Below, one piece after another: positions 37,742 to 48,056 of a stretch of DNA of 64,000 bases (position 1 is the stretch's first letter; each line of letters begins with the position of its first letter). This stretch comes from Shinella daejeonensis (GTDB lineage: Bacteria > Pseudomonadota > Alphaproteobacteria > Rhizobiales > Rhizobiaceae). The stretch is from assembly GCF_024281235.1 (NCBI RefSeq), contig NZ_JAHWXY010000006.1, positions 62,001 to 126,000 on the forward strand. Reading direction: 5' to 3'. Made by a program: the position numbers and the translations under genes. Below the pieces are notes generated by a model that worked only from the letters and a program-made list of their open reading frames with translations, had not been told where the DNA came from and did not search any database.

Positions 37742-38100
37742 AAGGCGGCCACGCAATCCATGTGGAAAGAGCTTTACTTTCCGGCTTTTGTTAGAAATTT
37801 CGTAACGTTTACGAGGAATTTGCGCAAGCCTTTCGGCAATTCCGGACGACACCCGGATGGGGAGAGGCCTTCACCATCCTTCCCGGCCGGCTCTCGCAAG
37901 CGCCGCCGTTACGCTTCGCTGAAGGATCGCCCGACGCCGCGTCACCCGCCATTCTTTCCACAGGCAGAGACGGAGCGACGCCCGTCCGCTCTCTTCGCGC
38001 GGCTGTCCGCGGCACGGCCCGGGCCTCTTTCCACCATCCTCGCGGGCTGCTATCAATCTGACGTTTTCGTAAGCGTAAATTGCCAACCGGACCCCGCCTC
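37742..38100. promoter_or_regulatory. Divergent region before the membrane protein and nitronate monooxygenase genes
   Basis: This 359-base gap has no convincing gene. It contains TAACGTTTACG at 37803 and TGACGTTTTCGTAAGCGTAA at 38059, both sharing the TGACGTTTACG core found before the fad operon (2403). A common MerR-type regulator is possible; this is inference from sequence likeness. Confidence 0.4.
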
Positions 38101-39069
38101 ATGGCTCTGCCCGCGATCCTCAAGGACAAGCTGCGCCTGCCCGTCGTCGGCGCCCCGCTCTTCATCGTCTCCCATCCCGCGCTCACGCTCGCGCAATGCA
38201 AGGCGGGCGTCATCGGGGCTTTCCCGGCCCTGAACGCCCGGCCGCAATCCCAGCTCGACGAATGGCTGGCGGAAATCACCGAGACGCTCGCCGCCCATGA
38301 CGCGCGCCATCCCGAACGCCCGGCCGCACCCTTCGCCGTCAACCAGATCGTCCACCGTTCCAACAAACGCCTGGAACAGGACCTGGCGCTCTGCGAGAAA
38401 TACAAGGTGCCCGTCGTCATCTCCTCGCTCGGCGCGGTGCCCGACGTCAATGCGGCCATCCAGAGCTATGGCGGCATCGTGCTGCATGACGTGATCAACA
38501 ACCGCCACGCCGATTCAGCGATCCGCAAGGGTGCCGACGGGCTGATCGCGGTGGCGGCCGGGGCGGGCGGCCATGCCGGCACGCTTTCACCCTTCGCGCT
38601 CACGCAGGAAATCCGGGCCTGGTTCGATGGGCCGCTGCTTCTTTCCGGCGCGATCGCGACCGGCAGCGCGATCCTCGCCGCCCGGGCGATGGGCGCGGAC
38701 ATGGCCTATATCGGATCGCCCTTCATCGCCACCGATGAGGCGCGCGCAAGCGCGGCCTACAAGCAGATGATCGTCGACAGTTCCGCCGCCGACATCGTCT
38801 ATTCCAGCTATTTTACCGGCATCCACGGCAATTACCTCAAACCGTCGATCGCCGCCGCCGGCCTGGATCCCGACCGGTTGCCGGACGCCGACCCGACAAA
38901 GCTGGACTTCGGCGGGGCGGAGACGGAAGGCGCCAGAGCCTGGAAAGACATCTGGGGATGCGGCCAGGGTATCGGCGCGGTTACCGAAACGGGGTCCGTC
39001 GAAGCGCTCGTCACCCGGCTCGAGCGGGAATATGCCGACGCCCACCGGCGTCTCGTCACCACCGCCTGA
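38101..39069 (+). CDS. Nitronate monooxygenase / 2-nitropropane dioxygenase family
   Basis: A 322-residue TIM-barrel FMN enzyme with the family motifs GAPLFIVSHPALTLAQCKAG, AVNQIVHRSN, GLIAVAAGAGGHAG and the FMN-phosphate region LLLSGAIATGSAILAARAMG (the last three in part). Members oxidise alkyl nitronates such as 3-nitropropionate, but relatives include enoyl-ACP reductases (FabK), so the reaction is not certain. The ATG at 38101 gives MALPAILKDKLRLPVV. It is monocistronic by spacing. Confidence 0.85.
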   Translation: MALPAILKDKLRLPVVGAPLFIVSHPALTLAQCKAGVIGAFPALNARPQSQLDEWLAEITETLAAHDARHPERPAAPFAVNQIVHRSNKRLEQDLALCEKYKVPVVISSLGAVPDVNAAIQSYGGIVLHDVINNRHADSAIRKGADGLIAVAAGAGGHAGTLSPFALTQEIRAWFDGPLLLSGAIATGSAILAARAMGADMAYIGSPFIATDEARASAAYKQMIVDSSAADIVYSSYFTGIHGNYLKPSIAAAGLDPDRLPDADPTKLDFGGAETEGARAWKDIWGCGQGIGAVTETGSVEALVTRLEREYADAHRRLVTTA

Positions 39070-39183
39070 TCCGCCGATGAACGAGGAAAAAGGGACAAAC
39101 CGAAAATCGCCGCTTGAAATCCATGCGCATTGCGGCTATCAGCGCACCCATTCCGGGTGCGGGATCATCCCCTATCCTGTCGG

Positions 39184-39259
39184 GCCGCTTTAGCTCAGTC
39201 GGTAGAGCACATCATTCGTAATGATGGGGTCAGGTGTTCGAGTCACCTAAGCGGCACCA
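39184..39259 (+). tRNA. tRNA-Thr (anticodon CGT)
   Basis: Acceptor GCCGCTT pairs with AAGCGGC, with an encoded CCA. The D arm AGCTCAGTCGGTAGAGC, anticodon arm ATCAT-TCGTAAT-ATGAT and T arm CAGGT-GTTCGAGT-CACCT are regular. The anticodon CGT reads ACG threonine codons. Confidence 0.95.
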
Positions 39260-39337
39260 TTTCCTTCTTCCTTTGATTTCGAGCGTATGACGACCCAGCG
39301 GGCTTTGTGTCGTCTGCCGGCAGCGGGATGACCGAGC

Positions 39338-39366
39338 AATCCCGGTGAGCCGGATTTCACCGGGAT
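39338..39366 (-). terminator. Hairpin downstream of the AI-2E transporter gene
   Basis: ATCCCGGTGA and TCACCGGGAT form a ten-pair inverted repeat just after the transporter stop. No clear T-run follows, so the terminator call is tentative. Confidence 0.45.
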
Positions 39367-39370
39367 CGCT

Positions 39371-40558
39371 CTAGGACGCTTGATCCCGGGGGTCGACCGG
39401 GTGCGGCGGCGGGGACGGGGCTTCGGCTTCCAGTTCCTCGGCGAGCGACAGATCGACTTCGCGGATCCATTCGCGCCAGATGGCGACCAGGAGCGCCATG
39501 AGAACGGGGCCGATGAAGAGGCCGAGGAAGCCCATCGTCTTCACGCCGCCGATGAGGCCGAAGAACGTGGGAAGGAACGGCAGCTTGACGGGGCCGCCCA
39601 CCAGCCGCGGACGCAACGTCTTGTCGACGATGAAAAGCTCGACCGAGCCCCAGGCGAAAAGCGCAAGCCCCGCCGTCGGCGATCCGCTCGAGACGAGGTA
39701 GAGCGAGACCAGCGTGAAGGAGAGCGGCGCGCCGCCGGGGAACAGCGCCATGATGCCGGTCAGCACGCCGAGCGTGACGGCGGAGGGAACGCCGGCCACC
39801 CAATAGGCGATCCCGAGCACGATGCCCTCGCCGATGGCGATCAGCGTCATGCCCGTCACCGTCGCGCTGATCGTCGCCGGCACCACGCGCGAGATGCGCT
39901 CCCAGCGCGAGGGAAGGATGCGCTCGCCGAGGCGGTCGACCTGTCCGGCGAAGGTCTCGCCGTCGCGATAGATGAAGAACAGCGCGATCAGCATGAACAG
40001 CATGGCGAGCAGCAGGCTGAAGGCCTTGCCGCTGGCGGCCAGCGCGACACGGTAGATATTGCCGATATTGGCGCCGCTGACGATCTGCGTCAGTTCCCCG
40101 ATCGCGCCGGGATGATCGAGAAAGCGCGCCCATTGCATATCCAGCCAGCCGCCGATGACCGGCAGGTCGCGGATCCACAGCGGTGTCGGCGCACCCGTGC
40201 GGTTGGTCTCCACCGCCCAGCCGATCCACTCGCGGATCTCGTGAAAGGCATAGGTGGAGGCAATCAGGATCGGTCCGATGATGAAGCCGAGGATCAACAG
40301 GATCGCGATGGTGGCGGCAAGAGTCCGGTTGCCGCCCAGTCGGACGAGCAGCCGGCCGTAAAGCGGCCAGCTCGCAAAGGCGATGACGAGAGCCGCAAGA
40401 ACCGGCACCACGAAGCCGTGAAAGAAATAGATGCCGGCAAGAACGACCAGAACGAGAAGCCAGCGGGCGGCGGTGACGGGCGAAACCAGGGCGACGCTCT
40501 TGGAGCGGGGCAACCCGAAGAACCTGTGTTCGCCCCGACGATCTTCCGAATGCAGCAA
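39371..40558 (-). CDS. AI-2E family transporter (TqsA/YdiK/PerM-like membrane protein)
   Basis: A 395-residue membrane protein with about eight hydrophobic helices, including WLLVLVVLAGIYFFHGFVVP, LAATIAILLILGFIIGPILI and the C-terminal LTGIMALFPGGAPLSFTLVS that bears the family GxxPxxG region. It ends in a charged tail. The family includes autoinducer-2 exporters and Na+/H+ or unknown exporters, so the substrate cannot be given. The start is taken as TTG at 40558, which has GGGAG upstream; no ATG begins the conserved part. It is divergent from fadD. Confidence 0.82.
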   Translation of the reverse strand: MLHSEDRRGEHRFFGLPRSKSVALVSPVTAARWLLVLVVLAGIYFFHGFVVPVLAALVIAFASWPLYGRLLVRLGGNRTLAATIAILLILGFIIGPILIASTYAFHEIREWIGWAVETNRTGAPTPLWIRDLPVIGGWLDMQWARFLDHPGAIGELTQIVSGANIGNIYRVALAASGKAFSLLLAMLFMLIALFFIYRDGETFAGQVDRLGERILPSRWERISRVVPATISATVTGMTLIAIGEGIVLGIAYWVAGVPSAVTLGVLTGIMALFPGGAPLSFTLVSLYLVSSGSPTAGLALFAWGSVELFIVDKTLRPRLVGGPVKLPFLPTFFGLIGGVKTMGFLGLFIGPVLMALLVAIWREWIREVDLSLAEELEAEAPSPPPHPVDPRDQAS

Positions 40559-40850
40559 CCTGTCAACTCCCGTTCAACCCGTCATCACGTCGATGTGCCC
40601 GGCAATCACCAGGTGCCATGAATATCTAACCGGAAAATGCTAACGATATACGGGGATTTTGCGACGCAGGCACCCATCCATCGGCAGGACAGGAAGAAAA
40701 ATGCCTGCCCTGCGCATATTGAACCCCCCGTTCACGGCGATATCCTGTATCCATGCGCTTGATGCCGGGCCGTGAAAACATCATCCTGTCTTCATCGCGG
40801 CGCGGGCGAACCCACCGGTGTCCGCCGCCTGGGAAGCGAGGAGGAAACAG

Positions 40851-42563
40851 ATGTCAGCCAGCGTCGAGGCCGCGCCCGGCATACCCGCAGAACGGTTCTG
40901 GCTGGCGTCCTATCCGCCGGGCATGGCAAGCGAGATCGCGCCGCTCGCACATCCTTCCATCGGCCGCTTCGTGGAAGCCTGTTGCGAGACCTTCGCGGCG
41001 CGTCCCGCCTTCACCAGCATGGGCCGGACGCTGACCTTCCGGCAGTTCGAGGCAGAGACGCGGGCAATCGCCGCATGGCTGCAATCGCGCGGGCTTGAAA
41101 AGGGCGACCGCGTCGCCGTGATGATGCCGAACATCCTGCAGAATCCGGTCATCATCTTCGCCATCCTGCGGGCGGGCCTCGTCGTCGTGAACGTCAACCC
41201 GCTCTACACGCCCCGGGAACTGGAGCACCAGTTGACCGATTCAGGCGCGAAAGCGCTGTTCGTTCTGGAGAACTTCGCCGCCACCGCGGCGCAGGTGGTC
41301 GCGCGCACCGCCGTTCGGCATATCGTCGTCGCCACCATGGGCGATATGCTGGGGCTCAAGGGCGCGATCGTCAATGTCGTCGTTCGCCGGGTGAAGAAGC
41401 TGGTGCCTTCCTGGTCGCTGCCGGGGTACGTTCCCTTCACCCGCGCCCGCGCGGAGGGCATGCGGATGACGCTTCGCGCGCCCGACGTGAGGCCCGGGGA
41501 CACCGCCTTCCTGCAATATACCGGCGGCACCACCGGGATTTCGAAGGGCGCGACCCTCACCCACGCCAACCTCCTGTCGAACATGGAGCAGATCAAGCTG
41601 TGGATCCAGCCGATATTCCAGCGCAGGAACCAGCCGGACCAGCTCGTCTTCGTCTGCGCCCTGCCGCTCTACCATATCTTCGCCCTGACGGTGAACGGGC
41701 TGATGGGCGTCGCGCTCGGCGGCCACAATGTGCTCATCGCCAACCCCCGCGATATTCCCGGCTTCATCAAGGAACTGGGCAGGCATCGCTTCCATGTCTT
41801 TCCCGGCCTCAACACGCTGTTCAACGCGCTGATGAACCATCCACGCTTTTCCACGCTCGACCTTTCCGGCCTGCTTCTGACGATCGGCGGCGGCATGGCG
41901 GTGCAGCGACCGGTGGCCGAGCGATGGCATCGCATGACCGGCTGCGCCGTCACCGAAGGCTACGGCCTTTCGGAAACCTCACCGGTGGCGACGGCCAATC
42001 GTTTCGACCGCGCGGACTTCACCGGCACCATCGGCCTGCCGCTGCCGTCGACGGAGATCAGCATCCTCGACGACGACGGCCATGCGCTGCCGCTTGGCGG
42101 CGTGGGGGAAATCTGCATCCGCGGCCCGCAGGTCATGGCCGGATACTGGCGGCGCGCCGACGAAACGGCAAAGGCCATGACCGCCGACGGCTTCTTCCGT
42201 ACCGGCGACATCGGCTTCATGACCCCGGAGGGCTATACGAAGATCGTCGACCGCAAGAAGGACATGATCCTCGTTTCGGGCTTCAATGTCTTTCCCAACG
42301 AAGTGGAAGAGGTGGCGATGGCGCTGCCGGGCGTGCTCGAATGCGCGGCGATCGGCGTCGCGGACCAGCATTCCGGGGAGGCGGTGAAGCTTTTCGTGGT
42401 GCGCCGGGATCCGGCATTGACGGAAGCGGACATCAAGGCCCATTGCGCCGCAAACCTGACAAACTACAAACGGCCCAAGCATATCGAATTCCGCGACGAA
42501 CTGCCTAAATCCAATGTCGGCAAGATCCTGCGCAAGGAGTTGCGACGGCCGGCAGACGGTTAA
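40851..42563 (+). CDS. fadD: Long-chain fatty acid-CoA ligase
   Basis: A 570-residue ANL adenylating enzyme. The P-loop YTGGTTGISKGA, motif GYGLSETSP and the C-terminal lysine motif LPKSNVGKILRKEL are intact, with DRKKDMILVSGFNVFPNEVE (A8/hinge) before. It activates fatty acids to acyl-CoA with ATP, at the membrane, supplying the fad operon at 2.5-7.8 kb. The ATG at 40851 follows AGGAGG. The length is normal for FadD (about 560). Confidence 0.93.
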   Translation: MSASVEAAPGIPAERFWLASYPPGMASEIAPLAHPSIGRFVEACCETFAARPAFTSMGRTLTFRQFEAETRAIAAWLQSRGLEKGDRVAVMMPNILQNPVIIFAILRAGLVVVNVNPLYTPRELEHQLTDSGAKALFVLENFAATAAQVVARTAVRHIVVATMGDMLGLKGAIVNVVVRRVKKLVPSWSLPGYVPFTRARAEGMRMTLRAPDVRPGDTAFLQYTGGTTGISKGATLTHANLLSNMEQIKLWIQPIFQRRNQPDQLVFVCALPLYHIFALTVNGLMGVALGGHNVLIANPRDIPGFIKELGRHRFHVFPGLNTLFNALMNHPRFSTLDLSGLLLTIGGGMAVQRPVAERWHRMTGCAVTEGYGLSETSPVATANRFDRADFTGTIGLPLPSTEISILDDDGHALPLGGVGEICIRGPQVMAGYWRRADETAKAMTADGFFRTGDIGFMTPEGYTKIVDRKKDMILVSGFNVFPNEVEEVAMALPGVLECAAIGVADQHSGEAVKLFVVRRDPALTEADIKAHCAANLTNYKRPKHIEFRDELPKSNVGKILRKELRRPADG

Positions 42564-42662
42564 ACCGATTTAATTTTTTCGGCGAAACGGATAATCCGGC
42601 CTTGATTTGCGGCGGTCAAAGCGACTAGCTAACCGCCGATCGTCCACCGAAGGAGTATGCCG

Positions 42663-44288
42663 ATGAACGCGCGCATCGAAAAGCTGACATCCACCGTGCG
42701 GGACACCAACGCCACCGACGTGCGCGCCGCTTTTGCGGCCGATCCGGAACGTTTCACCCGCTACAGCCTCACCCTTGACGATTTCCTCTTCGATTACTCG
42801 AAATGCGCGGTGAACGAAGTGGTGCTCGACGGCCTCGAGGCGCTGGCGAAGGAAGCCGGCGTCGAGGCCAAGCGCGACGCCATGTTCGCGGGCGAGATCA
42901 TCAATATCACCGAGGAGCGGGCGGTGCTGCATACGGCGCTGCGCAACCGCGCCAACACGCCGGTCCATGTCGCCGGCCGCGATGTCATGCCCGATATCAA
43001 CGCCGTTCTCGACGCCATGGGATCTTTCGCCGAGGGCATCCGGTCCGCCGCGCTCAAGGGCGCGACGGGCGAGGTGATCACCGATGTCGTCAATATCGGC
43101 ATCGGCGGATCCGATCTCGGACCGGTCATGGCGACGCTGGCGCTCGCGCCCTATCACGATGGCCCCCGCCTGCACTTCGTCTCCAATATCGACGGCGCCC
43201 ATATCGCCGATACGCTCCGGACGCTCGATGCGAAAACGACGCTCTTCATCGTCGCCTCGAAGACCTTCACCACCATCGAGACGATGACCAATGCCGAGAC
43301 GGCGCGCCGCTTCATCGTCGAAAATCTCGGCGAGGCGGCGGTCGGCAATCATTTCTGCGCCGTTTCCACCGCGCTCGACAAGGTGGCGGCCTTCGGCATC
43401 GGCGAAGAGCGCGTGTTCGGCTTCTGGGACTGGGTCGGCGGCCGCTACTCGATCTGGTCGGCCATCGGCCTGCCCTTGATGATCGCCATCGGCAAGCAGA
43501 GATTTTCGGAGTTCCTGGCCGGCGGCCATGCGATCGACAATCACTTCCGGGAAGCGCCGATCCGCCGCAACATCCCGATGCTGCTCGGTCTCCTCGGCTT
43601 TTATCACCGCAACGTGCTCGGCTATCCGTCGCGGGCGATCCTGCCCTACGACCAGCGCCTTTCGCGCTTTCCGGCCTATCTGCAACAGCTCGACATGGAA
43701 TCGAACGGCAAGTCCGTGACGATGGACAGCAAGCCGGTGGAGATGCAGACGGGACCGGTCGTCTGGGGAGAGCCCGGCACCAACGGCCAGCACGCCTTCT
43801 ATCAGCTCATCCACCAGGGCACGACGATCATTCCCGCCGAATTCATGATCGCGGCGAACGGCCACGAGAAGAACCTGCGCCACCAGCATCAGCTGTTGAT
43901 CGCCAACTGCCTTGCCCAGTCGGAAGCGCTGATGAAAGGCCGCTCGCTCGACGAGGCCAGGGCCCAGCTCGCTTCCAAGGGGATGGCGACGGAAAAGGCG
44001 GACAAGATCGCGCCGCATCGCGTCTTCTCCGGCAACCGGCCGTCGATCACCATGGTCTATGACAGCTTGACGCCTTTCGCGCTCGGCCGGCTCATCGCGC
44101 TTTACGAGCACCGGGTCTTTGTCGAGGGCGCCCTCTTCAACATCAATTCCTTCGACCAGTGGGGCGTGGAACTGGGCAAGGAACTGGCAACCGGCCTCCT
44201 GCCGGTGGTGGAGGGCAAGGAGAGCGCGGCAGGGCACGATTCCTCGACGGCCGGCCTCGTCTCCGCGCTGCTGAAGGCGGCGCGATAA
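42663..44288 (+). CDS. pgi: Glucose-6-phosphate isomerase
   Basis: A 541-residue enzyme interconverting glucose 6-phosphate and fructose 6-phosphate. Signature parts are [36 protein letters not shown] (with the SxT phosphate loop), [13 protein letters not shown] and [13 protein letters not shown]. Two in-frame ATGs lie at 42657 and 42663; AAGGAG is correctly spaced only for the second. It is followed by its own terminator. Confidence 0.96.
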   Translation: MNARIEKLTSTVRDTNATDVRAAFAADPERFTRYSLTLDDFLFDYSKCAVNEVVLDGLEALAKEAGVEAKRDAMFAGEIINITEERAVLHTALRNRANTPVHVAGRDVMPDINAVLDAMGSFAEGIRSAALKGATGEVITDVVNIGIGGSDLGPVMATLALAPYHDGPRLHFVSNIDGAHIADTLRTLDAKTTLFIVASKTFTTIETMTNAETARRFIVENLGEAAVGNHFCAVSTALDKVAAFGIGEERVFGFWDWVGGRYSIWSAIGLPLMIAIGKQRFSEFLAGGHAIDNHFREAPIRRNIPMLLGLLGFYHRNVLGYPSRAILPYDQRLSRFPAYLQQLDMESNGKSVTMDSKPVEMQTGPVVWGEPGTNGQHAFYQLIHQGTTIIPAEFMIAANGHEKNLRHQHQLLIANCLAQSEALMKGRSLDEARAQLASKGMATEKADKIAPHRVFSGNRPSITMVYDSLTPFALGRLIALYEHRVFVEGALFNINSFDQWGVELGKELATGLLPVVEGKESAAGHDSSTAGLVSALLKAAR

Positions 44289-44298
44289 GCGCCGATCG

Positions 44299-44335
44299 GA
44301 AGCGGCTTTCCCTGCAAGGCCGCTTCTCTTTCTTC
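44299..44335 (+). terminator. Intrinsic terminator of pgi
   Basis: GAAGCGGC (44299-44306) pairs with GCCGCTTC (44319-44326) and is followed by TCTTTCTT. Confidence 0.8.
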
Positions 44336-44409
44336 AGAAGGTTTTCACAGCGTGCGACGCAGAGGGCAAGCGACCGCTCGGGCCCGATGCGATGGGCCTG
44401 TCGGCCTTG

Positions 44410-45339
44410 TCAGCCCAGCTTGATCTCCCGCGCCCATGGCGGGTTGGCCCCGGCGCGCGAGACGGTGATGGCGGCGGCGCGCGCGCCGAGCGTCAGCGCC
44501 CGGGCGATCTGATCTTCCTCAAGCCCGGCGACCTGCTGCTTGGTGAGCAGGTTCTGCATCTTCAGCGCGGCGAGCACGCCGGCGTCGAACGTATCGCCCG
44601 CCCCGACGGTATCGACCACCGTCACGCGCTCGCTCGGCACGACGACCTTGTGACGGGCGGTATAGCCGGCCGCGCCGGCCGCGCCCCGGGTCACGACGAC
44701 AAGCTTCGCGCCATGGTGCAGCCAATGGCGGGCCAGCGTCTCCTCGTCCCCCTCCAGCCCGAACCAGGCGAGGTCCTCGTCGGAAAACTTGACGATATCC
44801 GCCATGGCGGCCATGCGACGGATACGCCCGAGATGCGCCTCCTTGTCCTTGATGAAGCCGGGGCGGATATTGGGATCGAGCGAGATTACCCGTTTCTCAT
44901 GTTCCCGGCGCATCAACGCTTCGTACGTCGAGCCGCAAGGTTCCGGAATGAGGCTGATGGCGCCGAAATGCAGCGCCTCGCAATCGTCGCCGAGTGCGGG
45001 AAGATCGGCCTCGCGAATCATCCGGCCGGCCGTGTTCTCATCGTAGAAGGCATAGGTCGCGTGGCCGTCGACGAGCTTGACGAAGGCGATGGTGGTCGGC
45101 CGCGAAAGCGTGGCGCAATAGCTGTAATCCACCGCGCTTTCGCCAAGCGTCCGGCGCAGGATATCGCCCATCATATCGTCGGAAAGGCCTGTGAAGAAAC
45201 CCGTCGCCACGCCGAGCCGGCCGAGCGCGATCGCCGTGTTGAAGATCGCGCCGCCCGCGTAAGGGGCATAGGCCTCCTCACCCTCCGTCGAGACACGCGG
45301 CAGCATGTCGATCAGGGCTTCACCGCAACACAGGATCAT
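44410..45339 (-). CDS. frk: Carbohydrate kinase, PfkB family (probable fructokinase)
   Basis: A 309-residue PfkB-family sugar kinase with the N-terminal signature GGAIFNTAIALGRLG and the ATP/catalytic motif DTVGAGDTFDAGVLAAL (anion hole GAGD, catalytic Asp). The ISLDPNIRPGFIKDKE and FSDEDLAWFG parts match fructokinases. It would phosphorylate fructose to fructose 6-phosphate, next to pgi, which uses that product. The ATG at 45339 is the first codon of the conserved MILCCGEALIDM. Confidence 0.9.
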   Translation of the reverse strand: MILCCGEALIDMLPRVSTEGEEAYAPYAGGAIFNTAIALGRLGVATGFFTGLSDDMMGDILRRTLGESAVDYSYCATLSRPTTIAFVKLVDGHATYAFYDENTAGRMIREADLPALGDDCEALHFGAISLIPEPCGSTYEALMRREHEKRVISLDPNIRPGFIKDKEAHLGRIRRMAAMADIVKFSDEDLAWFGLEGDEETLARHWLHHGAKLVVVTRGAAGAAGYTARHKVVVPSERVTVVDTVGAGDTFDAGVLAALKMQNLLTKQQVAGLEEDQIARALTLGARAAAITVSRAGANPPWAREIKLG

Positions 45340-45405
45340 CCGCTATCCTCCCCATGGATTTTCAATCGATTTAAACGATCCCGGCCAAAAGCGCCAGCAC
45401 CCTTT

Positions 45406-46104
45406 TCAGGCAACCGGCAGTTCCGCGACGCCGCCATGGGCGGACGACCAGGCGAGGGGATCGTCGAAGAACGCCTCGACGGAGGAAAGCGTCGCCTCGT
45501 CGAACAGCCTGTCGGCACGCGCCACGGCCAGCACGTCGCGCCAGGTGGCGATATGATGCAGCGTCACGCCGCCGTTGGCGTAACGCGCCGCGGCCTGGGC
45601 GAAGATGCCGTAATAGAACAGTGACATGCCGTGCTCGACGATGCCGCCGGCGGCGCGGATCGCGTCGATGAAGGTGAACATGGAGCCGCCGACCGTCACC
45701 AGATCCTCGATGACGAGGACCCGCGCGCCCTCCGGCATGACGCCCTCGATCTGGGCGGCGCGGCCATGGCCCTTGGGCTTCTTGCGGACGTAGATCATCG
45801 GCAGGCCGAGACGGTCGGCCAGAAGCGCAGCAAAGGGAATGCCCGCCGTTTCGCCGCCGGCCACCACGTCGAAACGCTCGAAGCCGGCGCTGCGGGTGAT
45901 CGTGGCCGCAGCGAAATCCATGATCGCCGAACGCACCCGGGGATAGGAGAGCAGCTTGCGGCAGTCCACATAAACCGGGCTCGCCATGCCGGAGGCGAGC
46001 CTGTAGGGCTCATCGGCGCGAAAATGCACCGCCTGGATCTCCCAGAGCATGCGGGCCATCAGCTCCGCCATCACGTTTCTGTCCGGAAAGGAATTGGAAA
46101 ACAT
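45406..46104 (-). CDS. pyrE: Orotate phosphoribosyltransferase
   Basis: A 232-residue PRTase of pyrimidine synthesis, converting orotate and PRPP to OMP. The PRPP loop [18 protein letters not shown], the [18 protein letters not shown] segment and the flexible loop [12 protein letters not shown] are present. GGGAG is spaced correctly for the ATG at 46104 ([15 protein letters not shown]). It lies 66 bases upstream of frk on the same strand. Confidence 0.94.
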   Translation of the reverse strand: MFSNSFPDRNVMAELMARMLWEIQAVHFRADEPYRLASGMASPVYVDCRKLLSYPRVRSAIMDFAAATITRSAGFERFDVVAGGETAGIPFAALLADRLGLPMIYVRKKPKGHGRAAQIEGVMPEGARVLVIEDLVTVGGSMFTFIDAIRAAGGIVEHGMSLFYYGIFAQAAARYANGGVTLHHIATWRDVLAVARADRLFDEATLSSVEAFFDDPLAWSSAHGGVAELPVA

Positions 46105-46204
46105 CGACATCTCCCGCATGACTGACGATGCGTGCGCATAGCAGCAAGAGGCCCGGCTTTCCAGCCGGAGCGCCCGCGCAACCGGCATTTTCGGATCTAT
46201 GCAT

Positions 46205-46236
46205 GTAAAAACCCTCCCCGGCAGCCGGGGAGGGCT
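46205..46236 (-). terminator. Strong intrinsic terminator of the DoxX gene
   Basis: CCCTCCCCGG and CCGGGGAGGG form a ten-pair stem with a three-base loop; on the minus strand TTTTT follows. Confidence 0.85.
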
Positions 46237-46262
46237 TTCATCGGTCCGCGATTTTGCCGGTC

Positions 46263-46691
46263 TCAGGCGGCGGCGCGGCGGGCATCCAGCGACCAGGCGC
46301 CGGGGCCGAAGGCGGCAAGCACGAGGAAACCGCCGGCAATCGTGACGTTCTTCCACATGATCAGGCCGTTGAAGACCGTGAGCAGGCCGTTCGCGCCTTC
46401 CGGAAAATCGGGAATGTTGATCGAACCGCTATGGAAAACGAACGCGGTGAACAGGCAGAACAGGGCAAGCAGCCAGGATGCGATCCGCGTCTGGAAGCCG
46501 AGAAGGATGCAGAGGCCGGCGACGAGTTCGAAAATGCCGGCGAGATAGGCAAGCGCCGTGGCGGCCGGCAGGCCGGCGCCGGCGATCATGCCGGCCGTGC
46601 CGGCCGGATCGATCAGCTTCGGATAGCCTGAGGTGATGAACATCAGGGAAAGCAGGATGCGTCCGACGAGGACGATAAGGTTCTGTTGCAT
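46263..46691 (-). CDS. DoxX family membrane protein
   Basis: A 142-residue protein with four hydrophobic helices, beginning [20 protein letters not shown] and including [20 protein letters not shown], the DoxX signature. The family is linked to quinone or thiosulfate redox and sulfur stress, with no firm function. The ATG at 46691 has CAGGAG upstream. It stands alone, with a strong terminator after it. Confidence 0.88.
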   Translation of the reverse strand: MQQNLIVLVGRILLSLMFITSGYPKLIDPAGTAGMIAGAGLPAATALAYLAGIFELVAGLCILLGFQTRIASWLLALFCLFTAFVFHSGSINIPDFPEGANGLLTVFNGLIMWKNVTIAGGFLVLAAFGPGAWSLDARRAAA

Positions 46692-46858
46692 GGGATCTCC
46701 TGGGGCGTCAGCGTTTGTAATGATGGGAAAATAGCAGTTTTCCACCGTTGCACTAGACTACCCCCCAGAAGACAGATCGTTCATATTTTCTGAACGATCC
46801 CGGCCGCTCGCATCCTCCGGATGGGGGAGGAAATGCGCAACGCCTTTTTGCGCGACGC

Positions 46859-47893
46859 TTAGCGGATTTCGCCGGCCTGCGGCCCCCAGGTATCGGTCAT
46901 GGCGAAACCTTCGGCCAGCGGATCGGTCGGATCGAGGGCGATCTGGTGCAGGCCGAAGGTCCAGCCGCGGCCGGTGATCGTGGGGATGATGGCCGGGCGT
47001 CCTGCGACGGTCGTTTCCGCCTCCAGCCCGACCTCGAAGCGGGAGCCGATGATCGAGCGCGACTGGAACGTATCGCCCACCTTGACCAGTCCGCGGGCAT
47101 GCAGCGTGGCGAGATTGGCCGAATTGCCGGTGCCGCAGGGCGAACGGTCGACGCGGCCGGGCCACATGGTGGTCGCGGTGCGCACGGTGCCGTCCGGGTC
47201 GCGGTCACGGAACATGACATAGGCGATGCCGTTGATTTCCGGGATTTCCGGATGGACGACGGGCATGGCCTTGTTGATCAGGTCCTTCAGCACCATGCCG
47301 GCGTCGACGAGAGCACGGGCATTGGCCTTCTCGATCTTCGTGCCGATCTGATCGACGTCGACCAGGGCGTAGAAGATGCCGCCATAGCTGATGTCGAAGC
47401 GCACGCGCCCCCAGAGCGGTGTCTCGATCTCGGCGTCGAGCTGGTGCACAAAGGAGGGAACCATGGTGAGCTTCACCTTCTCGCATCGCCCGTCGCGGCA
47501 GGTGGCCGTGGCCTTGACGAGGCCGGCGGCGGTGTCGAGCACGACGACCGTCTCGGGCTCCTTCATCTCCACGATGCCGGTTTCGAGCAGCGCCGTGGTG
47601 ATGCAGATCGAATTGGAGCCGGAAGAGGCATGGGCCTGATCGGCCTGAAGGATGATGAAACCGGCATCCGCCTCGGGCCGCTTGGCCGGCAGGAGCAGGT
47701 TGACCGAGCCCGTTGCTGCCGCGCGCGGCTCCAGGCAGAGGAAACGCCGGAGGCTGTCATCCACCGTATTGATGTAGTTCAGCTGCTCGGCGATCGTATC
47801 GCCGGGGATCTTCGGAACGCCGCCGATGGCGACCTTGCCGACCTCGCCTTCGCAATGAACGTCCAGCAACTGGATCGTGCGTTTCCATCTCAT
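46859..47893 (-). CDS. Proline racemase family enzyme (hydroxyproline epimerase / trans-3-hydroxyproline dehydratase type)
   Basis: A 344-residue member of the proline racemase superfamily. The second catalytic residue is Cys253 in DRSPCGTGNSA, but the first is a serine: SSGSNSICI (Ser91) replaces the MCGHG cysteine. Ser/Cys members are reported to act on hydroxyprolines, as 4-hydroxyproline 2-epimerase and/or trans-3-hydroxy-L-proline dehydratase, while Cys/Cys members are racemases or epimerases. The ATG at 47893 lies behind GGGAG with rather long spacing. No other hydroxyproline catabolic genes are adjacent, so the substrate is uncertain. Confidence 0.85.
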   Translation of the reverse strand: MRWKRTIQLLDVHCEGEVGKVAIGGVPKIPGDTIAEQLNYINTVDDSLRRFLCLEPRAAATGSVNLLLPAKRPEADAGFIILQADQAHASSGSNSICITTALLETGIVEMKEPETVVVLDTAAGLVKATATCRDGRCEKVKLTMVPSFVHQLDAEIETPLWGRVRFDISYGGIFYALVDVDQIGTKIEKANARALVDAGMVLKDLINKAMPVVHPEIPEINGIAYVMFRDRDPDGTVRTATTMWPGRVDRSPCGTGNSANLATLHARGLVKVGDTFQSRSIIGSRFEVGLEAETTVAGRPAIIPTITGRGWTFGLHQIALDPTDPLAEGFAMTDTWGPQAGEIR

Positions 47894-48056
47894 GTCGTGA
47901 TGCTCCCTTGTTGCCGGCAGGCGGCGGTGCATTGCCTGTCGCACAGCCTGATATATCCGATCGAAAGCCGTTCCAACCGCTTTATACAGCCGTTCGGGAC
48001 GATATCGGGACCATGACGCCGTCGCAGAGACGGCCGGCAAGCGTCAGCGGACCGGC

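Noticed and set aside
42570-44237. 555-codon minus-strand frame
   Set aside because: Antisense shadow of pgi, which has full family signatures.
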